Assembly (NCBI GenBank): GCA_900548895.1
Contig: URLZ01000022.1
Span: 1-38,219 of the forward strand
DNA from: an uncultured Akkermansia sp.
GTDB taxonomy: Bacteria; Verrucomicrobiota; Verrucomicrobiia; Verrucomicrobiales; Akkermansiaceae
Length of the DNA stretch: 38,219 nt
Direction: 5' to 3'
Shown here: positions 33,058 through 38,219 of the stretch, one piece after another
Layout of the letters: the number at the start of each line of letters is the position of its first letter
How positions within the stretch are numbered: position 1 is the stretch's first letter
Position numbers and translations under genes: made by a program
Notes under the pieces: generated by a model
The model's database searches: none
Told to the model about the DNA's origin: nothing
Seen by the model: the letters and a program-made list of their open reading frames with translations, nothing else

Positions 33058-35286
33058 TTATTTTTTGTAAATCAGAACGTGAGAGAGGTGGGCGAAATTC
33101 TTGTCCGCCCCGTTGTCAAACTCAACCTTCACCCACTTGGCCGACGTGCCGTCCGGGAACTGAACCGCCCACTCCTTGGGCATGTTCTCCGTCTCCGCGC
33201 GCTTGAACCACGTCGCGCCGTCGCTGCTCGTGTAGACCGCAGCGCGCTTCATGCGGCCCTCAAAGCCGTCAACCTTGCGGATGAGGCAGCCCGTGAGCTC
33301 CCCGCCCTCCGCCAGCTCGACGATCACATTCGGGCGGTTCTCCGCCGCCGTGTGGAAGCGGCCGCCCGCCGGCGTGAGAATGCCGCGGTGCTGCAGCGGG
33401 GAATCCCAGTTGCTCGTCGTCGACACGCGCACGAGGCCCGTCGGCGGCACCAGCGTGCCGCGCATCTGCCCCATCTGCGAGGGCTGCTTGCCCGCGCCCT
33501 GAGGCGTCACGAGCTTGTCCGCCACGTCGGAAATCGTCTGGAAGGCGAGCACCGAGCGCGCGTTCTCCGCCGAGATCACGGCCTTGGCGAGCGACTGGCT
33601 GATCTTGCCGGCGCGCTCGCTGCCGCTCTTGCTGGCCATCGGCGTCGAGAGCGAAGCCGCCTTCTCGAAGATGCGGTTGAAAGTCTCGGCCTGATCCTTC
33701 TCCACGTAGCGGCGGATGCACCACTCCAGCAGCTGGCCGAGAGCGGCGCCGTCGCCCGTGTTCATGTGGCAGGCGAGCACCGAGGCGAGATAGTCCGGCA
33801 GCTCCGCCTCGCTGTAATAGCGCGCCTCGCTGTCGAGCACCGGGTCAATCTTCACCGCCCAAGAGCTCGGCGTGCCCGCGATCACCTCGTGAAGCTTCGC
33901 AAACACCGAATTGCGCTGCCCGGCATCCATCGCCTTGAGCTCATCGGCGAACTGGTCCACCATCTCGGCCGCCGCAAAGCCGTTGCCCTTGTAGAGCGGC
34001 AGCATGGAGCCGAGGTACTCGGCCGCCGCCGCGGGCGTCAGCCCCTGCTGCTTCATGAGGCGGTGCAGCTGCGTGCGCATGAAGGGATGCAGCGGCGTGG
34101 CGCGCAGCGCCCGCTGCCACATCGCCAGCGCCCCGGGCACATCGCCCGTCGCCTCGAGAGCCCGCGCGCAGAACGCCGCGCGGTAGGCCTGCTGCACCTT
34201 CGCGTCGTCCGCGAAGACCGCCTCCATCAGCATGAACGAAGTCGGCGCCGTGTTGCCGAAGATGCGGTTGTGCATCCCGCCGTCCGGCCCGCCGAAGCCG
34301 CCGATCCACTTGCCGCGCTCCGGGCGCACCGCATACGCGCAGTGCCCCGGCTGCCCGCAGGTGTATGCCGGAATGCCGTGCGCCATCGCCGCATAGGTGC
34401 CGAGGTGCGAGAGCGCGCCGCAGACGCCGCCGTTGCGCTGCGTCATCTCCGCCATGCTCTCGCCGCTGAAGGGCAGCGTGTACTCGCCGCTCTGCACACT
34501 GTCGCCGAAGAGCGACGGATCCGTGTAGATGGCGGCCCAGCACGACCAGTCGTACTGATCCGGCGGCATGTTGATATTCTCCGCCGCCCAAGTGAAGGAG
34601 CGGTCATCCCAGTCCTGCCACGGAATGCCCACCACAAAGCGCAGCTCCCAGGGCTGAAGGCGGCCGTAGTTGCGGTGAAGCTTGCCCGCGGCCTGCTGCT
34701 TCATGAAGAAATTGTAGCGGCGCACCGGGTTGTAGCGGTCCGGGTCCTTGTCGAGCACGCCCGGGTGCGGATCCGTCTCACCGCCGCCCCAAGCTGAAGC
34801 CAGCGCCACCGCCAGCTTCTTGTTGCGCACCTTGCCGCGCTCCGCCTGATAAATGCGATACAGCACATCGAGACCCACCTGCGTCTCGTGCGGCACCAGA
34901 CCACAGCTCAGATACATCTCCGTCCACGCGCCGTCCAGCGCGAACGCCGCCAGGAAGCGGCGGCGCTGGGGTGAAATCGCCGCAAACTCATTCATCTGCT
35001 TCTCACCCGTCTCGCGAATGAGCTCCAGCAGAGTCGCCGCGCGCAGAGCCGCCGGGTTGTCCGGCCTTACCTTCACGCCGCTCAGCTCAGCCTTCAGCAG
35101 CCGAGCCGCCTCCGAAAAATCTCCCTTCTTCACGGCCGAGCGCACAGCCGCCGAGAGAGGCGCATCCTGCGACGCCGCGCGGCGAGCGCCCGCGGCGGGG
35201 GAAGCTTCGTCAGCCACCGCCTGCGGAGCAGACAGCGGCACCAGAACCAGCAGCCCCAGAGCTGCCACAGCCATGTAAGGTTTCAT
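33058..35286 (-). CDS. exported transglutaminase-like protein with C-terminal F5/8-type C (discoidin) domain
   Basis: 742 residues with a signal peptide (about 1-25). A helical N-terminal region leads into a papain/transglutaminase-like core: NGGVCGALSHLGTYAAMAHGIPA (Cys289) and GQPGHCAYAV (His315); the third residue may be Asp335 or Asn340. A helical repeat region follows (about 360-600). Residues about 627-742 match an F5/8-type C domain: SPLQHRGILTPAGGRFHT, NVIVELAEGGELTG, VYTSSDGATW and WVKVEFDNG. Such domains often bind host or bacterial glycans. Hydrolase or crosslinking activity on cell-wall or host peptides is inference. First gene of a two-gene operon. Confidence 0.72.
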   Translation of the reverse strand: MKPYMAVAALGLLVLVPLSAPQAVADEASPAAGARRAASQDAPLSAAVRSAVKKGDFSEAARLLKAELSGVKVRPDNPAALRAATLLELIRETGEKQMNEFAAISPQRRRFLAAFALDGAWTEMYLSCGLVPHETQVGLDVLYRIYQAERGKVRNKKLAVALASAWGGGETDPHPGVLDKDPDRYNPVRRYNFFMKQQAAGKLHRNYGRLQPWELRFVVGIPWQDWDDRSFTWAAENINMPPDQYDWSCWAAIYTDPSLFGDSVQSGEYTLPFSGESMAEMTQRNGGVCGALSHLGTYAAMAHGIPAYTCGQPGHCAYAVRPERGKWIGGFGGPDGGMHNRIFGNTAPTSFMLMEAVFADDAKVQQAYRAAFCARALEATGDVPGALAMWQRALRATPLHPFMRTQLHRLMKQQGLTPAAAAEYLGSMLPLYKGNGFAAAEMVDQFADELKAMDAGQRNSVFAKLHEVIAGTPSSWAVKIDPVLDSEARYYSEAELPDYLASVLACHMNTGDGAALGQLLEWCIRRYVEKDQAETFNRIFEKAASLSTPMASKSGSERAGKISQSLAKAVISAENARSVLAFQTISDVADKLVTPQGAGKQPSQMGQMRGTLVPPTGLVRVSTTSNWDSPLQHRGILTPAGGRFHTAAENRPNVIVELAEGGELTGCLIRKVDGFEGRMKRAAVYTSSDGATWFKRAETENMPKEWAVQFPDGTSAKWVKVEFDNGADKNFAHLSHVLIYKK

Positions 35287-35293
35287 GCTTCAT

Positions 35294-35323
35294 TCTTTAG
35301 CCCCGGCCCCGCCTCTCTGTCAA
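35294..35323 (-). promoter_or_regulatory. promoter of the transglutaminase-like operon
   Basis: Consensus TTGACA (35318-35323), 18-bp spacer, TAAAGA (35294-35299), ending 7 bases before the ATG at 35286. Leaderless mRNA is predicted. Confidence 0.75.
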
Positions 35324-35535
35324 GCCCAATCTGCCGGAGAAACACGGGAAAATGAGCCCGCGAAAAGACGGCAAAAACAGCCCTCTTACAACGTGTTATA
35401 TCAAGTTTTACCCTCGCTGTTTTGCCTGAAGGAACTAGCCGGGGTAACGCAGCAGGGAATGGGGGCGGGGGATACCGCTGCCGCCGCTTCCGGAGACGCG
35501 CCGGCGATGCTTCAAAGGACGCGCCGCCGCCGGCT

Positions 35536-36429
35536 TCAGGAGACGTTTTGCCCGGAGGCAGTGAAGCGGATGCGCGGCGTGGCGGAGAGCATGATCTCGC
35601 GGCACTGCTGCGGCGTCAGACCGCACCAGGTTCGAATCTTGCGGCAGAAGGACGAGGCCGTCAGGAAGCCCACGCGCGATGCGATGTCGCCGATGGGCAG
35701 ATCGGGCTCGGCCAGCAGAGAAATGGCCAGACCGAAGCGCCGATGCTCGAGGTAGCTGCCCAGCGGCACACCGAAAAAGTCCCGGAAGGCCGAATTGAGG
35801 TAGTTGGGCGTCAGGCCCAGCTTCGTCGCCAGCTCCTTGACGCGCATCGCACAGCTCTCCTGCGGCTTGAGCAGATACTGAAGGTCGGCGAAGAGCGGGG
35901 GCAGGGGAGAGGTCGTCAGGCGATGCAGGCGGTGCAGGCGGGCGCAGTCCGCGAGCTGCTCCCCGAGGCAGCGGGCCGCCCCGGCCTCATCCTGCCCGAG
36001 CCAGCAGCGCAGCAGCTCCGCGTGCCGCTCCTTCCACTGCTCCGGCATGGTGAAGGCCGTGTTGCGCAGGCAGCTCAGGTCAGCCTCGTCGCGGCAGTCA
36101 AAGAGCACGCGGCACAGCAGAGCATCCCGCGACTCGCGGATGAAATAGCGCGTCTGAAAGGGAACATAGGTGAAGCTGAAGCCCTGCCTCAGGTGCAGAG
36201 GGCAGCCGTCCAGCAGCACCTCCAGCTCCCCGCGCAGCACCGTGACCAGCCCCGAGCGGCCGTGGATCTCGTAGAAATGGCCCGGGCTCGATTGGCGGGC
36301 ATCCTGCCGCGCGATCCGGATTCCGGAGATCGCGGAACCCTCCTCCGGCGGCGGAAAATCAGCGCTGCCGTCGCTCTTGTCACCCTCTTCGGGAAGTTGG
36401 GACAGGTATGGCTCCAAATCATCCGGCAT
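35536..36429 (-). CDS. AraC family transcriptional regulator
   Basis: 297 residues. An N-terminal cupin-like sensor (about 40-130: HFYEIHGRSGLVTVLRGELEVLLDG) precedes the two helix-turn-helix motifs of the AraC domain (about 192-285): MRVKELATKLGLTPNYLNSAFRDFFG and PIGDIASRVGFLTASSFCRKIRTWCGLTP. The ligand is probably a sugar but not identifiable. The gene is divergent from the GH109 gene across 195 bases, which points to that gene as its target. Its own promoter would give an almost leaderless mRNA. Confidence 0.92.
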   Translation of the reverse strand: MPDDLEPYLSQLPEEGDKSDGSADFPPPEEGSAISGIRIARQDARQSSPGHFYEIHGRSGLVTVLRGELEVLLDGCPLHLRQGFSFTYVPFQTRYFIRESRDALLCRVLFDCRDEADLSCLRNTAFTMPEQWKERHAELLRCWLGQDEAGAARCLGEQLADCARLHRLHRLTTSPLPPLFADLQYLLKPQESCAMRVKELATKLGLTPNYLNSAFRDFFGVPLGSYLEHRRFGLAISLLAEPDLPIGDIASRVGFLTASSFCRKIRTWCGLTPQQCREIMLSATPRIRFTASGQNVS

Positions 36430-36437
36430 GCCTTGAC

Positions 36438-36466
36438 AGTGTAGTTGAAAGGGGAGGCTCGGTCAA
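36438..36466 (-). promoter_or_regulatory. araC-type gene promoter
   Basis: TTGACC (36461-36466), 17-bp spacer, TACACT (36438-36443), ending 8 bases before the ATG at 36429. Confidence 0.75.
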
Positions 36467-36521
36467 CCCCAAAGAGAGTCAGTAACGCGCCTCTGCCCGA
36501 TATACAAAAGCAACGGTAACT

Positions 36522-36582
36522 CTTTTTTAGTGGAAAAAAGCCGCTTATCGGTTAAAATAGCCGAAAGCAGACGGGTGTCTGC
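36522..36582 (+). promoter_or_regulatory. GH109 gene regulatory region
   Basis: This holds two perfect dyads: CTTTTTT/AAAAAAG around AGTGG (36522-36540), and GCAGAC/GTCTGC around GGGT (36567-36582). Between them lies a -10-like TAAAAT (36553-36558) with no good -35, as expected for an activator-dependent promoter. The second dyad would sit around the transcription start. Which dyad the AraC protein binds, if either, is inference. Confidence 0.5.
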
Positions 36583-36624
36583 CAGTATCAACACATCGAA
36601 ACCAAACTGAAAACACATTCAACT

Positions 36625-38112
36625 ATGATCAAACACGTCGTAATCGGGTTGATCGGCGCAACAGCGCTGTCTGCCGCCGCTTTGGCCGATGGAGCCCTCA
36701 AGGAAGCAGCCATGACACATCAGAAAAACATTTCTGTTGAAAACACCGCAGCCGTTACCCCGCGTCCCGCCGGCTCCATCTACATGGGCGGTTTCCGTGC
36801 ACCGGCCATCGAGTGCGTGCGTGTGGCGGTGATCGGTCTGGGCGAGCGCGGCCTGCCCCAGACGGAGCACTTTGCGGCGATCCCCAACTGCGAGGTCGTC
36901 GGTGTGTGCGATATCTACAGCGATGCGACGGACCAGGCCGCCGACTTCATCGAGAGCAAGACGGGCAAGCGCCCGAAGGAATACAGCGGCGATCCGAAGG
37001 CCTACCTCAAGATGCTCAAGGAGCTTCGCCCCGACGCCGTGATCATCAACACGCCCTGGGAGACCCACGCCCAGATGGCCATCGACGCGATGGAGAACGG
37101 CGCGCACGCCTTCGTCGAAGTGCCGCTGGCGCTGACGCTCGAGGACCTGTGGCGCGTCGTCGACGCCTCCGAGCGCACGAAGCGTCACTGCATGATGCTC
37201 GAGAACGTCAACTACGGCCGCGATGAGCTCATGTTCCTCAACATGGTGCGCCAGGGCCTGATCGGCGAACTGCTGCACGGCGAGGCCTCCTACATCCACG
37301 AACTGCGCATGCAGATGAAGAGTGAAGATCGCGGCTGCGGCTCGTGGCGCACCTACCACTACGCCGGCCGCAACGGCAACCTCTACCCCACCCACGGCCT
37401 CGGCCCGGTGGCGCAGTACATGAACATCGCCCGTACCGATGACACCTTTGACCGCATCGTCTCCTTCGGCAGCCCCGCGCTCGGCCGCGCCGCCTACGCC
37501 AAGAAGAACTTCCCGGCGGATCACAAGTGGAACCAGCTCGAGTACCGCTGCGCGGACATGAGCACCTCCATCATCAAGACCAAGGCCGGCCGCACCATCC
37601 TCGTGCAGTGGGATGAGACCAGCCCCCGCCCCTACGACCGCAAGAACCTGATTCAGGGCACCGAGGGCACGCTGGCCGGCTTCCCGACCCGCGTCGCCGG
37701 TGAGCGCATCGGCTACAGCGCTATCGAGGCCAAGACCAAGAAGGCTGCTGAGGAAGGCCAGCCCGGCGGCAAGGAGATCGCCAACCTCGGCGGCTACCAC
37801 CGCTGGTACGAGGGCGAGGAGGCCCTGAAGGACTTGTACAGCCAGTACGACCACCCCCTCTACAAGCGCCTCGGTGAGGCGGCCAAGAAGAACGGCGGCC
37901 ACGGCGGCATGGACTACATCATGCTCTACCGCGTCATCGAATGCCTGCACAAGGGCGAGCCGCTCGATCAGAACGTCTATGAGGGCGCCCTCTGGTCCGC
38001 CGTCGGCCCGCTGTCCGAGAAGTCCGTCAACGAAGGCGGCGCTCCCCAGGTGTTCCCCGACTTCACCCGCGGCGACTGGAAGACCACGGCTCCGCTTCCC
38101 ATCATCGAGTAA
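36625..38112 (+). CDS. secreted GH109 family glycosidase (alpha-N-acetylgalactosaminidase type)
   Basis: 495 residues with a Sec-type signal (about 1-22). The Rossmann domain binds NAD: VAVIGLGERG (67-76), with the Gfo/Idh/MocA EVPLALT loop at 165-171. The C-terminal domain has GSWRTYHYAGRNGNLYPTHGLGPVAQY, with His257 at the position of the proposed catalytic His in the Elizabethkingia enzyme, and GGHGGMDYIM. GH109 enzymes cleave terminal alpha-GalNAc, as on blood group A and mucin glycans, by a redox-assisted mechanism with bound NAD. A. muciniphila has two such genes, which fits the predicted host. Exact sugar preference cannot be read. Probably controlled by the divergent AraC regulator. 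Confidence 0.92.
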   Translation: MIKHVVIGLIGATALSAAALADGALKEAAMTHQKNISVENTAAVTPRPAGSIYMGGFRAPAIECVRVAVIGLGERGLPQTEHFAAIPNCEVVGVCDIYSDATDQAADFIESKTGKRPKEYSGDPKAYLKMLKELRPDAVIINTPWETHAQMAIDAMENGAHAFVEVPLALTLEDLWRVVDASERTKRHCMMLENVNYGRDELMFLNMVRQGLIGELLHGEASYIHELRMQMKSEDRGCGSWRTYHYAGRNGNLYPTHGLGPVAQYMNIARTDDTFDRIVSFGSPALGRAAYAKKNFPADHKWNQLEYRCADMSTSIIKTKAGRTILVQWDETSPRPYDRKNLIQGTEGTLAGFPTRVAGERIGYSAIEAKTKKAAEEGQPGGKEIANLGGYHRWYEGEEALKDLYSQYDHPLYKRLGEAAKKNGGHGGMDYIMLYRVIECLHKGEPLDQNVYEGALWSAVGPLSEKSVNEGGAPQVFPDFTRGDWKTTAPLPIIE

Positions 38113-38219
38113 GCTGAAGGGCCTCTGCCTCCGCCCCCTCGCCTGAGCGCTCGGTCACCACGGCCGCGAGTGAAGGGCAGGGCGGAGCAAGAGCCCGGAA
38201 TCCCGGCGCGGCGTCGCAC

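Noticed and set aside
31595..33070. 491-codon frame on the plus strand
   Set aside because: Antisense to the thioredoxin-fold gene; its start falls in the bidirectional terminator.
35629..35638. GGTTCGAATC, resembling a tRNA T-arm
   Set aside because: It lies inside the AraC helix-turn-helix coding sequence, and no cloverleaf can be drawn around it.

Overview
The window is about 38 kb of GC-rich DNA from a Gram-negative bacterium of the Verrucomicrobiota, probably a gut, mucin-degrading relative of Akkermansia. The case rests on the gene set: a secreted sialidase (GH33), a secreted NAD-dependent alpha-N-acetylgalactosaminidase-type enzyme (GH109), a fused SecDF, a divergent FtsZ with a very long tail, a K+-dependent membrane pyrophosphatase, and almost no Shine-Dalgarno sequences. 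The GC content looks clearly higher than I remember for A. muciniphila, so genus assignment is uncertain.

Layout. 1-2.6 kb: a collagen-like secreted protein (cut by the window start), a secreted alpha/beta hydrolase, and a divergent MerR regulator with a textbook MerR operator between them. 2.7-4.7 kb: murA followed by a membrane-anchored di-heme cytochrome c. 5-7.3 kb: hppA with its own promoter and terminator. 7.5-10.9 kb: ftsA-ftsZ. 11.1-11.7 kb: a small lipoprotein-like gene. 12.1-18 kb: a MacA-MacB-TolC type tripartite efflux operon (adaptor, ATPase, permease, outer-membrane channel) whose spacers hold tandem repeats. 18.2-20.7 kb: a PBP2-type transpeptidase. 21.1-24 kb: a lone PTS EIIA protein and the sialidase. 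24.6-25.2 kb: rplI. 25.5-27.7 kb: a SprT-like metalloprotease and recA. 27.7-31.5 kb: secDF, a membrane-tethered CbiX-like protein and a YggU/DUF167 protein. 31.7-35.3 kb: a two-gene operon coding for an exported transglutaminase-like protein with a discoidin domain and an exported thioredoxin-fold protein that has lost its cysteines. 35.5-38.1 kb: an AraC regulator divergent from the GH109 gene.

How it fits together. Cell-envelope building (MurA, PBP2, FtsA/FtsZ), envelope energy and transport (pyrophosphatase, SecDF, MacAB-TolC) and host-glycan use (sialidase, GH109, AraC, EIIA) dominate. Nearly every promoter is a clear sigma-70 type with 16-18 bp spacing, and in seven cases the -10 box ends only 6-11 bases before the start codon, predicting leaderless or nearly leaderless mRNAs. 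Short tandem arrays (9, 15 and 16 bp units) recur between genes. The points most worth following up are the FtsZ with a changed T7 catalytic loop, the pyrophosphatase carrying residues of the dual Na+/H+ pump class, the transglutaminase-like/thioredoxin-like pair, the membrane-bound CbiX-like protein and the leaderless promoter pattern. No mobile element, tRNA, rRNA or CRISPR array was seen.
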